Shown: in pieces, positions 20,491 through 29,206 of the stretch
How positions within the stretch are numbered: the first letter of the stretch is position 1
How the letters are laid out: the number at the start of each line of letters is the position of its first letter
NCBI RefSeq assembly: GCF_016406325.1
Contig: NZ_CP066370.1
Location: forward strand, 62,001 to 126,000
Source of the DNA: Shewanella putrefaciens
Lineage (GTDB): Bacteria; Pseudomonadota; Gammaproteobacteria; Enterobacterales; Shewanellaceae
Reading direction: 5' to 3'
Length of the DNA: 64,000 nucleotides
Position numbers and translations under genes: made by a program
The notes under the pieces: model-generated
What the model was told of the DNA's origin: nothing
Database searches by the model: none
The model's input: the letters and a program-made list of their open reading frames with translations, nothing else

Positions 20491-21306
20491 TCAACGAGTT
20501 TGGCAAATACTACAAAAAACGGTGGTACGTTGGCCTAAACGGATTTCACTGAGTAGGTTTCCACAGTTTGTGCAGGTTTCGCCGCCTCGACCATAAACAT
20601 GGAGTTTTTGAGCAAAATATCCCGGTTTACCCTCAGCATTAGTGAAGTCTTTCAATGTGGTTCCTCCCTGCTTTATCGCGTGAGCTAAGATTTGCTTCAC
20701 CTCAGCAACTAATAGGCTTAAGCGTTCATTATCGATTTTTCCCGCTTCGGCTTCTGGGTGAATACCTGCTGCAAATAGCGCCTCGTTAGCGTAAATATTC
20801 CCCACACCGACGACAATATGGTTATCCATTAAACAGAGTTTAATTGCCTTCTTTTTTCCCGCTAATGCGGTGGCTAATTGATTAACATTAAAGGCATTGG
20901 TTAAAGGTTCTGGCCCAAGTTTGGCGAGTAATGGATGGGCTTCTTCAGGGAGTTCGCACCAAAGCCAAGCACCAAAACGTCTAGGGTCGTTAAAGCGTAA
21001 TATACGCCCATTGGCGAGCACTAAGTCGATATGGTCATGTTTTTCAACGGGAGTGTTGTGCGGCAAGATCCGCAAACTTCCCGACATACCTAAATGGACG
21101 ATAGTCGTGCCTGCATCTGTATCGATTAACAGATATTTAGCACGTCGGCGCACTTGGCGTATGGTTTGGCCAATAATGTGTTTAGCGATATCAGGTACTG
21201 GCCAACGTAGTGAGCCATTACGTATCACAAGATCCGAGACAGTTTGCTCAATGAGAAAGGGGGCAATACCCTGACGGGTGACTTCAACTTCTGGTAATTC
21301 TGGCAT
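20491..21306 (-). CDS. mutM: Formamidopyrimidine-DNA glycosylase
   Basis: Excises 8-oxoguanine and formamidopyrimidines and nicks the strand (beta/delta elimination). The mature start is [13 protein letters not shown], whose proline is the catalytic nucleophile after Met removal, so ATG 21306 is chosen over the longer upstream frame; 271 residues. Catalytic E (PELPEVE), the void-filling MSGSLR methionine, a NIYANEALF helix and the C-terminal zinc finger C-x2-C-x16-C-x2-C (CTNCG...CSICQTR) are all present. Confidence 0.97.
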   Translation of the reverse strand: MPELPEVEVTRQGIAPFLIEQTVSDLVIRNGSLRWPVPDIAKHIIGQTIRQVRRRAKYLLIDTDAGTTIVHLGMSGSLRILPHNTPVEKHDHIDLVLANGRILRFNDPRRFGAWLWCELPEEAHPLLAKLGPEPLTNAFNVNQLATALAGKKKAIKLCLMDNHIVVGVGNIYANEALFAAGIHPEAEAGKIDNERLSLLVAEVKQILAHAIKQGGTTLKDFTNAEGKPGYFAQKLHVYGRGGETCTNCGNLLSEIRLGQRTTVFCSICQTR

Positions 21307-21338
21307 GGACTCTGTCTTTATCGTTAAATAGGGATAAG

Positions 21339-21803
21339 TTAAGACGCAGGTTTTGCATCGAGAATAGGTTGTAGTTTTGATCTTAAACTTGGCGGTATTT
21401 GGTACCAATTATCCGCGGGAGATTTTAGTAAGCCTTCATTGGTGAAATAAAGCCAGCGCTGTGTTTGACTTATATCGACGATTTGAATGATTAATTCCTG
21501 TGGAATATCAGTGGTTTCAGGTATGGTATCTAAGGGAGAAACGCGTATATTTTGCCACGCATTTGCCCATTCGCTGCAGTTGAGTACTTTGATATCACAC
21601 TGCCAATCAAATGCTTGTTTATGCAGCCAAAGATCATCGATTTGTAGTTGTTCAAGCTGTGCATTTTCATCAAAGAGTCGCTGGGCCTCGGTTGGAATAT
21701 GGCGGGTTTTATTATCCAAAAATGTGAGTATGGCCACCATAAAAACACAGGCGACAATAATAATGTTATTCCATTGTTTGCGGGTTAAGGCCATAGCAAG
21801 CAT
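21339..21803 (-). CDS. Small membrane-anchored protein of unknown function
   Basis: About 154 residues from ATG 21803; in-frame ATG 21794 or GTG 21836 are also possible and none has a clear ribosome site. A single N-terminal transmembrane helix ([18 protein letters not shown]) is followed by a soluble periplasmic-like domain with the paired cysteines [10 protein letters not shown] and several tryptophans, ending ILDAKPAS. I do not recognise a family. It sits 32 bases upstream of mutM on the same strand, so the two probably share a transcript; a link to repair is not implied. Confidence 0.7.
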   Translation of the reverse strand: MLAMALTRKQWNNIIIVACVFMVAILTFLDNKTRHIPTEAQRLFDENAQLEQLQIDDLWLHKQAFDWQCDIKVLNCSEWANAWQNIRVSPLDTIPETTDIPQELIIQIVDISQTQRWLYFTNEGLLKSPADNWYQIPPSLRSKLQPILDAKPAS

Positions 21804-21889
21804 GTATAAGATTGGGTGATGACCTGAGTTTATCACGCTCGAATTGAGATGCTAGCCCTGTGGTGAGTCTGGCATGTTGTCGGCGGTTT

Positions 21890-22873
21890 TTAACCGCCCG
21901 TAGCATTCATAAAACGCAGGATTTGAACGTCATTATTATCAAAATAATGTTGTTTGGGTTTAAGGTTTATTCCTGCAAGAATCGCGGCTTTAAGTCTCTC
22001 AATATCACCAGGGTATTCGCGAACGATGCTTTTAAGATCAATCGCGTGTTCATTCCCTAAACAGAGTAATAGTTGGCCTTCGACTGTCACTCGTACACGG
22101 TTACATTCATGGCAAAAGTTATGGCTATGAGGAGAGATAAAACCGATGTGAATGGGGCTATCAGCCATAGTGTAATAACGTGCAGGACCGCCTGTGCGTT
22201 TGTTTGAGAGTTGTAGCGGATAGCGAGACTCAATGATGGATTTCACTTCATCGCTGCTACAGTGACGCGCCCGTTTACGGTCATCCATTTCGCCTAGGGG
22301 CATTTCTTCGATAAAGGCAATATCTAACCCACGTTCACGGCAGAAATTAACTAAATCAAGCACTTCATGGTCATTTTGTTCTTTTAAAATAACGGCATTG
22401 ATCTTGATACGTTCAAAGCCTGCGGCAATCGCCGCATCAATGCCTTCTATTACGCGCTCCAGCTTTCCATTGCGGGTTAATTGCGTGAAAAGTTCAGGAT
22501 TAAGCGTGTCTAAGCTGATGTTGAGACGTTTTAGGCCCGCATCGCGCATAGGTTTTGCGAATTTTGTCAGTCTTGAGCCATTCGTCGTCATAGATAGATC
22601 GTTCAGCCCAGGGAGTTTACCAAGCAGGCTGACAAGCTGATCGCAGTCGGTTCGCACTAAAGGTTCGCCCCCCGTTAGGCGAATCTTTGTTACTCCAAGT
22701 TCAGTGAAAGCTTGGGCAATCCAAGCGAGTTCTTCGAGGTGAAGTACATGATCCCTTGGCAGAAAGCAGGGATTTTCTGTCATACAATATACGCAGCGAA
22801 AATCGCAGCGGTCGGTGACGGAAAGGCGCAAGTACTCGACCTTACGGCCAAAGGAATCCACTATTAAACTCAT
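21890..22873 (-). CDS. moaA: GTP 3',8-cyclase (molybdenum cofactor synthesis A)
   Basis: Radical-SAM enzyme that, with MoaC, converts GTP to cyclic pyranopterin monophosphate. 327 residues. The N-terminal radical-SAM cluster is C-x3-C-x2-C (CDFRCVYC), and the C-terminal cluster includes FCHECNRVRVT plus a later CLGNE cysteine. The protein ends in Gly-Gly, the double-glycine tail characteristic of MoaA. It is the last gene of the tup/Moco run, 16 bases after moeA, so the whole run joins uptake and cofactor assembly. Confidence 0.97.
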   Translation of the reverse strand: MSLIVDSFGRKVEYLRLSVTDRCDFRCVYCMTENPCFLPRDHVLHLEELAWIAQAFTELGVTKIRLTGGEPLVRTDCDQLVSLLGKLPGLNDLSMTTNGSRLTKFAKPMRDAGLKRLNISLDTLNPELFTQLTRNGKLERVIEGIDAAIAAGFERIKINAVILKEQNDHEVLDLVNFCRERGLDIAFIEEMPLGEMDDRKRARHCSSDEVKSIIESRYPLQLSNKRTGGPARYYTMADSPIHIGFISPHSHNFCHECNRVRVTVEGQLLLCLGNEHAIDLKSIVREYPGDIERLKAAILAGINLKPKQHYFDNNDVQILRFMNATGG

Positions 22874-22889
22874 AAGCGCTTACTCGCTC

Positions 22890-24689
22890 CTAAAGTAGAT
22901 CCGCAAACGGCTGAATAAACACAGTTTCGCCTGCACTTACGGTTTCTACTTCATCACCAATGAGGATAAGGCAATTTCCTTTCACCATCGAATTGAGCAT
23001 GCCAGAACCTTGGTTACCCGTGCTGCGAACGTACAGTCGCCCATCGTTACCAAGTTGATAAATCCCGCGAATAAATTCGGTACGACCTTCACGGCTACGT
23101 AGCGTTTCGTCACTTATGGCGGGAAATAAGGGTGCTTGCCAGTTTATCTCTCCACCTAACTTACGCAGGGCAGGTTGCACAAATTGCAGGAAGGAGACCA
23201 TCACTGCGACAGGGTTACCGGGTAGACCGAAAAATAAGCTAGAACCCACTTTACCAAAGGCGAGTGGGCGACCTGGGCGCATGTTGATCCGCCAAAAATC
23301 GATATTACCTAAGCGGGCTAGCACGGTTTTTATATAATCCGCATCACCTACAGATACCCCACCAGAGCTAATAACAACATCAGCCTGTTTTGCTGCTTTG
23401 GCAAGTGTGGCCTCCAGAGCTGCTTCAGAGTCCTCAATAATCCCTAAATCGAGAACATCACAACCTAAACGCTTTGCCATTGCTTTAATGGTGAAACGGT
23501 TTGAATCGTAGATACAGTTGGCTTTAAGCGTCTCACCCGGCTGGCTGACTTCATCACCTGTGGAGAATACAGCAACAACTGGACGACGATAAACACTGAT
23601 GCAATTTAAGCCAAGAGAAGCCAGCAAACCTTGTTCAGCAGCACCAAGACGCGTCGCTTTGGGGAGCGCGATTTGGCCCTTCGCAATATCTTCGCCCGCA
23701 AGACGAACGTGCTGACCTAAGTCAATGCTGCCTTCTAGACTAACTATGCCATCCACTTCTTTTGCCAGTTCCCGTGGTTGCACTGTATTAGCGCCAGCGG
23801 GCACTGTGGCGCCTGTCATAATCCGTACGGCTTCGCCCACATTAAGCGTATTTGAATATTGATGACCGGCAAGCACTTCACCCACTAAAGTTAAAGTGGT
23901 TGGCATGGGCGCTTGGTAGGCAAAGGCATAACCATCCATTGCTGAGTTGGTTTGCTGGGGGACATTGACAGGCGAAATACTGTCAATCGCGAGTACGCGG
24001 TTATCTAAAGCATCTAAGCCAACTTCTTCAATGTCTTGCACGGGTGATACATGAGATAAAATTTGCGCTAAACCTTGGCTTACGGTGAGGTTTTTGCTAT
24101 TGCCTATAGCGCAGCTATCAACAGGAGAGATAGGCAGTTTAACGTTAGGAGCTTGCCAGTTTTGGGTATATTCCACGACGAAATCAGCTATCTGGTTGAC
24201 ATTATTGATATCCAGTCGCAGTAGTTCACTGGGTAACTGGGTATCATCGCAACAGGCGATAGCGAGAATGTTCTCATCATGGGTGTAAATAAATGGTTTG
24301 CCGTGGGCGGCACGATGCAATTCGATTTTAGGTAATGCGAGTTTTTTAAAACCTTCTACCAGTACTATATCCACTTTGTCGGCTTCGATTTGTTTTAGCA
24401 AGTGGACTAACTCCGGATCGCCATCGCGCGCATCTTCAGTCATCAGTGCCCAGCGCACATGTGAGGCGACTAACATTTGTCTCGCGCCTGCTTTACGCAT
24501 TTCGTAGCTGTCTTTACCCGGAATATCGACATCGAAGTTATGGTGTGCATGTTTGATGACGGCTAAGCGTAAACCACGTGCATTTAATTCGGGGATCAAT
24601 TGCTTGAGTAAGGTGGTTTTCCCCGTGCCACTGTAGGCACAAAATCCGAGAGCGGGAATAGCGAGCGGATTGACGAAGGGGTTACTCAT
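22890..24689 (-). CDS. Bifunctional MobB-MoeA fusion
   Basis: 599 residues from ATG 24689, placed five bases after AGAGG; a GTG two codons earlier is unlikely because it would overlap that site. Residues 1-170: MobB GTP-binding domain with Walker A AYSGTGKTTLLKQ and VEGFKK; residues about 190-600: MoeA, which inserts molybdenum (or tungsten) into molybdopterin, with the AMDGYAF and SSGGVSVGDADYIK motifs and LPGNPVAVMVSF. MobB and MoeA are separate in E. coli. The ordering in a MobA/MoeA/MoaA run is consistent with assembly of Mo-bis-MGD. Confidence 0.93.
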   Translation of the reverse strand: MSNPFVNPLAIPALGFCAYSGTGKTTLLKQLIPELNARGLRLAVIKHAHHNFDVDIPGKDSYEMRKAGARQMLVASHVRWALMTEDARDGDPELVHLLKQIEADKVDIVLVEGFKKLALPKIELHRAAHGKPFIYTHDENILAIACCDDTQLPSELLRLDINNVNQIADFVVEYTQNWQAPNVKLPISPVDSCAIGNSKNLTVSQGLAQILSHVSPVQDIEEVGLDALDNRVLAIDSISPVNVPQQTNSAMDGYAFAYQAPMPTTLTLVGEVLAGHQYSNTLNVGEAVRIMTGATVPAGANTVQPRELAKEVDGIVSLEGSIDLGQHVRLAGEDIAKGQIALPKATRLGAAEQGLLASLGLNCISVYRRPVVAVFSTGDEVSQPGETLKANCIYDSNRFTIKAMAKRLGCDVLDLGIIEDSEAALEATLAKAAKQADVVISSGGVSVGDADYIKTVLARLGNIDFWRINMRPGRPLAFGKVGSSLFFGLPGNPVAVMVSFLQFVQPALRKLGGEINWQAPLFPAISDETLRSREGRTEFIRGIYQLGNDGRLYVRSTGNQGSGMLNSMVKGNCLILIGDEVETVSAGETVFIQPFADLL

Positions 24690-24722
24690 TTGCACCTCTA
24701 ATTTGAGTTATTTAGGCCTTAA

Positions 24723-25310
24723 CTAGGTTTGGTCTAAGGCAAATTGCTGTTTTTCTTCTAATGTATTGATGTTCATAAATGCATTTGGCTGATCGGCAAA
24801 TGTCGCAACAGCGTAATTTTGCTTAGCATACCAAAGTAAAATTTTGCGATCCCCAGCTTTGAGGAATGCCTCCATAGAATCACGAAGGCTTGGTTTCATC
24901 AGCAGCACTACGGGCTGTTCTTGCTCACCGTTGCTGGCAACGGCCATATCAGCGCCTTTAGTTTCAATCGCATTTAACATGCGTTCAACAAGATCCATCG
25001 GCAGTTGAGGGCTGTCACAGGGAACGGTGAGCAGATAATCCGCTTTAGTTTGACCTAATGCGGCTAGCATACCCGCTAAAGGGCCAAGAAAACCGCTATG
25101 TTCGTCACTGATTACCTTAAAACCGAACTCAGCATAGCGTGTTTGATTGCGATTTGCGTTGATCAGGATCTCCTTAACCTGAGGTTTTATCCTGTCAATC
25201 GTGTGTTTAATCATGGGTTGGCCATTTAGTTCGACTAAGCCTTTGTCGTCTCCCCCCATGCGGCGGGCCATGCCTCCTGCGAGAATTACGGCATCAATGT
25301 GCAATGGCAT
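24723..25310 (-). CDS. mobA: Molybdopterin guanylyltransferase
   Basis: Transfers GMP from GTP to molybdopterin to form the MGD cofactor of DMSO-reductase-type enzymes. 195 residues. The start [27 protein letters not shown] is the classic nucleotidyltransferase loop, and [10 protein letters not shown] is the magnesium site. It overlaps tupC by 17 bases. A GGGAG site lies within tupC, six bases before the ATG, so translational coupling is likely. Confidence 0.95.
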   Translation of the reverse strand: MPLHIDAVILAGGMARRMGGDDKGLVELNGQPMIKHTIDRIKPQVKEILINANRNQTRYAEFGFKVISDEHSGFLGPLAGMLAALGQTKADYLLTVPCDSPQLPMDLVERMLNAIETKGADMAVASNGEQEQPVVLLMKPSLRDSMEAFLKAGDRKILLWYAKQNYAVATFADQPNAFMNINTLEEKQQFALDQT

Positions 25311-26004
25311 ATAGAACTCCCTGTGCAGCGTGAAAATGGGTTTGTTGACTAGAGGTGGTCACCAGTGCGTTTTCTATGTGCCATTGTTGTTCACAAATGG
25401 CGGTTAAAGCACAGTTCTGGTGGCTACTAAGTAACATACCTGCGCCTTCCTGTTTTAATTGTTGGATCATTTGTAGGACTAACGCTTGGGAGTCCTTATC
25501 CATATTCGAGGTGGGTTCGTCCAGCATTAATAACTTAGGTTGCAGGATCCACGCTCGTGCAATCGCAAGCCTTTGTCTTTCTCCACCGGAAAGATTGCTC
25601 GCCCTTGCATGTAAAAGTGAGCCAAGCTGTGCCATCTCAGTCGCTTGATGGATACGTTGTTTCGCCTTAGCTTTTATTTCAGCACTAAAATTCAGGCCAT
25701 AGGTAAGATTGTATTCCACTGTGCCATCAAATAAATAAGGATGCTGGTGTAGGTATACCGCTTTACCTAACAATGGGTTACGTTGCCACCATTTGTTTTT
25801 GGCAAAACCAATCGTATCAATGTGCCCCTTTGTTGGTGATATTAAACCCGCTAAAATTTTCATTAATGTTGATTTACCTGAACCATTATCGCCTTGAAGA
25901 TATATGACATCCCCTTGACGCAGTTCGAGTAACTCGGCGTTAAAGAGTCGGCGTGAACCAAAAGACATCTCTAAGTCACGGGCAACGAGTTTGACATTAG
26001 TCAT
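25294..26004 (-). CDS. tupC: Tungstate ABC transporter, ATPase
   Basis: 236 residues: Walker [10 protein letters not shown], signature [15 protein letters not shown], Walker [13 protein letters not shown] and H-loop SSHQNC. It energises the TupB permease. The transporter may carry molybdate as well, because it is placed with the molybdopterin genes. It follows tupB by three bases and overlaps mobA. Confidence 0.9.
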   Translation of the reverse strand: MTNVKLVARDLEMSFGSRRLFNAELLELRQGDVIYLQGDNGSGKSTLMKILAGLISPTKGHIDTIGFAKNKWWQRNPLLGKAVYLHQHPYLFDGTVEYNLTYGLNFSAEIKAKAKQRIHQATEMAQLGSLLHARASNLSGGERQRLAIARAWILQPKLLMLDEPTSNMDKDSQALVLQMIQQLKQEGAGMLLSSHQNCALTAICEQQWHIENALVTTSSQQTHFHAAQGVLYAIAH

Positions 26005-26007
26005 AGC

Positions 26008-26715
26008 TTAATGGCTCCTTGGCATCGCTTTGCCGCGTAAACTACCTAAGGCAAAGTTAAGGATCAAGGATAAGATTAGCAGCACGAGTCCTAGGGCGAT
26101 AGCTTGGGCGAAATCGCCTTTACTGGTTTCGAGGGCGATAGCTGTTGGAATGTTGCGAGTTAGGTTAAGAATATTGCCCCCCACCATCATTGAGCAGCCC
26201 ACTTCTGTGAGAATGCGACTAAACGCTGCAACAATCGCTAGAAGTAGTGGCATGCGTAACTCGCGGCAGACGGTCCATACGGCACGTACCCATGAAGCGC
26301 CCAAGGTTTGAGAGGTTTCCCAGGCTCTGCGATCAACGCTGGTAAAGGCGGCTTGGCTCATGGCGATAAGCACGGGGGCGCAGATGAGCATTTGTCCGAG
26401 GATCATCCCTTCTTGAGTGAACAACCACTTTAAATCGCCCAGAGGGCCATTTCGGGTGAGGAGCAAATATACCAACAGGCCGATAACCACAGTGGGAATA
26501 GATTGCAGTGTTTGAACCAAATTGGTGATTAACCACTTCCCCCTAAATGGCGCAAATGCCAGTACGAACCCGAGTACCATCGACGGGATCAGGGTGATTA
26601 GCAGTGCCGCGAAAGATACTGAAAACGAGACATAAATGATGGACCAGACTTCAGGGTCCAATGAAAACAGCAGGTTTAGGGCCTGCTGTAACAGGGCTAG
26701 CCAACCGTCGTTCAT
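26008..26715 (-). CDS. tupB: Tungstate ABC transporter, permease
   Basis: 235 residues with about five transmembrane helices and an EAA-type loop (SQTLGASWVRAVWTVC). Helices are apparent at about 25-50, 65-85, 105-125, and two near the C-terminus. The ATGA overlap with tupA (4 bases) marks translational coupling. It is the membrane partner of TupA and TupC. Confidence 0.9.
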   Translation of the reverse strand: MNDGWLALLQQALNLLFSLDPEVWSIIYVSFSVSFAALLITLIPSMVLGFVLAFAPFRGKWLITNLVQTLQSIPTVVIGLLVYLLLTRNGPLGDLKWLFTQEGMILGQMLICAPVLIAMSQAAFTSVDRRAWETSQTLGASWVRAVWTVCRELRMPLLLAIVAAFSRILTEVGCSMMVGGNILNLTRNIPTAIALETSKGDFAQAIALGLVLLILSLILNFALGSLRGKAMPRSH

Positions 26716-27536
26716 TCGCTATAAGTTGCCTTGAACAATTGCTCACCTTCAACTTTGAAGTTGTTAATCATGGTTTGACCTTCTTTACTGCTTAACCAAT
26801 CACTGAAAGCTTTAGCGCCTTTATGGTTCAGATCTGGATACTTAGCAGGGTTGATTAGGATCACTTGGTATGGGTTGGCTAAGGTTTTACCCCCATCAAA
26901 ATCGACACTGAGATCCAGTTTAGTTTTATAAGCGACGAATGTGCCGCGATCCGACAGAGTATAACCTTGTAGCTCGTTTGCCATCAGTAAGGTTTTCCCC
27001 ATGCCTTGACCAACGGAAGTATAACCTTTGAAATCAGGAGTGACACCCGCTGCTTTCCATACTTCTAACTCTTTAATGTGAGTGCCTGAATTATCACCGC
27101 GAGAGATAAAAGGTAAACCGGATTTTGCAATTTTAGCAAAAGCTTCTTCGGCAGTTTTGCTTTCACGCAGTTTTGCAGGATCGTTTTTAGGCCCTAATAC
27201 CACAAAATCGTTTTCCATGATGCCACGAGGTTCGACACCAAAACCGTCTGCCACAAATTTTGCCTCAGCACTTGGGGCGTGGGTCATCACTAAATCAACG
27301 TCCCCTTGCTCGCCCAGTTTGAGGGCTTTACCCGTACCCGTTGCGATAACTTGTACTTTATAACCAGATTCACTTTCGAATTTAGGCAGTAAATCCTGTA
27401 ACAAACCCGAGTTTTCGGTACTTGTTGTGGTGGCGAGCTTAATAATTTCTGTCGATTGAGCAGGTAACACTGTGAGCAAACTGGCGGTAACAACTAGACC
27501 TAACAGTGACTTCATATGGGATTTCATGTTTAGCAT
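26712..27536 (-). CDS. tupA: Tungstate (or molybdate) periplasmic binding protein
   Basis: 274 residues with a signal peptide (hydrophobic about 9-25) and mature start near TEIIKLATTTSTENSGLL; the TTTS block is the oxyanion-binding signature of TupA. SRGDNSGTHIKELEVW is the second ligand-binding block. The start is ATG 27536, supported by AAGGAG five bases upstream. First gene of the operon; the sigma-54 promoter described below lies about 90 bases upstream. Confidence 0.92.
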   Translation of the reverse strand: MLNMKSHMKSLLGLVVTASLLTVLPAQSTEIIKLATTTSTENSGLLQDLLPKFESESGYKVQVIATGTGKALKLGEQGDVDLVMTHAPSAEAKFVADGFGVEPRGIMENDFVVLGPKNDPAKLRESKTAEEAFAKIAKSGLPFISRGDNSGTHIKELEVWKAAGVTPDFKGYTSVGQGMGKTLLMANELQGYTLSDRGTFVAYKTKLDLSVDFDGGKTLANPYQVILINPAKYPDLNHKGAKAFSDWLSSKEGQTMINNFKVEGEQLFKATYSE

Positions 27537-27622
27537 GGATACTCCTTGGCGAAAAAATAGGATTCCAACTCAAATGCCTACTTAAGTTGGTGATTCCAGA
27601 AATGGCAATGCGATGGGGTGGA

Positions 27623-27638
27623 AGCAAATTAGATGCCA
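27623..27638 (-). promoter_or_regulatory. Sigma-54 promoter of the tup-moco operon
   Basis: On the minus strand the sequence reads TGGCATCTAATTTGCT: it matches the TGGCA-N6-TTGCT pattern of -24/-12 elements, with the invariant GG and GC at the canonical 10-base spacing. It faces tupA; the expected start is near 27612, giving a leader of about 75 bases. The divergent neighbour is a sigma-54 activator, which makes the promoter more credible than a chance match. Confidence 0.75.
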
Positions 27639-27688
27639 AACTGATAATGGTACTTTTTGCATCACAAGCCGATCTAAAATGTGAACTC

Positions 27689-27731
27689 TGTCGCAGCCTT
27701 AACAAATATTTTGCAGACAAATTGTCGCAGC
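27689..27731. repeat. Direct repeat of TGTCGCAGC, candidate activator site
   Basis: TGTCGCAGC occurs at 27689-27697 and 27723-27731, start-to-start 34 bases (about three helix turns), 51 to 108 bases upstream of the sigma-54 element. That is the normal position for an upstream activating sequence. Binding by the adjacent response regulator is inferred. Confidence 0.45.
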
Positions 27732-27822
27732 TCATGCTTCTTGTGGTTCATAGTGACCTATTTACTTAGTTTCAATGCTAGAATTACTCGCAATTGAGTC
27801 AAAATGTCCAGAAGCGAACACT

Positions 27823-29205
27823 ATGAGCCAGATTGATAATAACCTCAAGCCTCTCCCTCTAGCCGTATCAGTGCTTATCGTCGACGATGAGCCTGGAATG
27901 CGAAGTTTTTTAAATAAAGCCCTTTCGAAGAAGTTCGCCTTAGTCGAAACCGCTGGCAGTATTGAGGATGCGGAGCAATTACGTAGCCGCTGCCATTTCG
28001 ACTTGCTGATTGTCGATATTCGTTTGCCGGGGCGCTCTGGTATTGAATGGCATGAGGCATTAGATGAGCAGGGGCGTCGCTCGGATATTATCTTTATGAC
28101 GGGCTATGCCGATATGGAAGTGGCAATCACTGCGCTGCGGGCGGGTGCTTCCGATTTTATTATGAAGCCTTTTCATCTTGATCAGATGATGGCGGCTGTA
28201 GATCGTTGCATTGAGCGTCGTTTACTCAAGCGCGAGAATCTGATGCTGCGCCGTGAGGTATCTATTGGGTATTCATCGACCATTATTGGCAGTAGCGAGG
28301 CCATGGAGTCAGTAAAACATGTGATAGAACGTGTGGCTCCAACTAATGCCGTTGTGCTTATACAAGGTGAATCAGGTACGGGTAAAGAACTCGTCGCAAG
28401 ACAACTGCATTTATTGAGTGGCCGACAAGGGCCATTTGTACCCGTTAACTGCGGCTCTATAGCCCCTGAGTTGCTCGAGAGTGAACTCTTTGGCCATGTT
28501 GCGGGTGCATTTACGGGGGCGAAGGGAAATCGAGAGGGGTTATTTAGTTTCGCCTCTGGTGGGACGATTTTTCTGGATGAAATAGGTGAAATGCCACTGA
28601 AAATGCAGACAGCGTTGCTTAGAGTGTTAGAGCAAAAAGCGATCCGACCTGTCGGCAGTGAAAAAGAAGTGAATATTGATGTTCGGGTTATTGCTGCAAC
28701 CAACCGAACCCTCTTGGAAGAGGTTGATGCTGGGAACTTCCGTCGAGATTTGTATTATCGACTCAATGTGCTCGACATCTTAATTCCGCCGTTAAGGGAT
28801 CGCCCTGAGGATATCGTTGAGCTAACCCATCACTTTACTCGTCAGCTTGCCGCTGAGCTTGGTGTCAGGGAAGTAGTGTGGAGCCATGAGGATATGGTTA
28901 AGCTACAACAGCATGAATGGCCGGGTAATATCCGTGAGCTGCGTAATATGATCGAGCGTTGTATTTTACTTGGTAAACCCCCCGCGGAATATTGGAAACA
29001 ACAGGTAAAGAGTGAATCTTCAGCTTCCCAAGGTTATCCCTTAGATTGGCCATTAAAGGATGTCGAAAAACATCATGTCACCAGCGTGGTAGATTTACAT
29101 TCTGGTAATAAATCTGCGGCAGCGAGAGACTTAGGTGTTTCTCGTAAAACCTTAGATCGTAAATATAAAGAGTGGTTTGGCTTAAGCGGCGAACAGGAGT
29201 CTTAG
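27823..29205 (+). CDS. Sigma-54-dependent response regulator (NtrC family)
   Basis: 460 residues from ATG 27823; an in-frame ATG at 27775 would add 16 residues and has no better ribosome site. Receiver domain with VLIVDDEPG and phospho-acceptor D65 (LIVDIRLPG); AAA+ domain with Walker A GESGTGKE, the sigma-54 contact loop GAFTGAKG and FLDEIGEM; C-terminal Fis-type helix-turn-helix (NKSAAARDLGVSRKTLDRK). Together with the kinase gene one base downstream it forms a two-component system. It is divergent from the tup operon, whose promoter is sigma-54-type, so that operon is the prime candidate target. Confidence 0.95.
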   Translation: MSQIDNNLKPLPLAVSVLIVDDEPGMRSFLNKALSKKFALVETAGSIEDAEQLRSRCHFDLLIVDIRLPGRSGIEWHEALDEQGRRSDIIFMTGYADMEVAITALRAGASDFIMKPFHLDQMMAAVDRCIERRLLKRENLMLRREVSIGYSSTIIGSSEAMESVKHVIERVAPTNAVVLIQGESGTGKELVARQLHLLSGRQGPFVPVNCGSIAPELLESELFGHVAGAFTGAKGNREGLFSFASGGTIFLDEIGEMPLKMQTALLRVLEQKAIRPVGSEKEVNIDVRVIAATNRTLLEEVDAGNFRRDLYYRLNVLDILIPPLRDRPEDIVELTHHFTRQLAAELGVREVVWSHEDMVKLQQHEWPGNIRELRNMIERCILLGKPPAEYWKQQVKSESSASQGYPLDWPLKDVEKHHVTSVVDLHSGNKSAAARDLGVSRKTLDRKYKEWFGLSGEQES

Positions 29206-29206
29206 G

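Noticed and set aside
21307..21408. N-terminal extension of mutM
   Set aside because: The catalytic proline must be residue 2 after Met, so the start is ATG 21306.
27601..27620. Plus-strand TGGCAATGCGATGGGG as a second sigma-54 promoter for the regulator gene
   Set aside because: It has a TGGCA-like element but lacks the GC at the -12 position with correct spacing.
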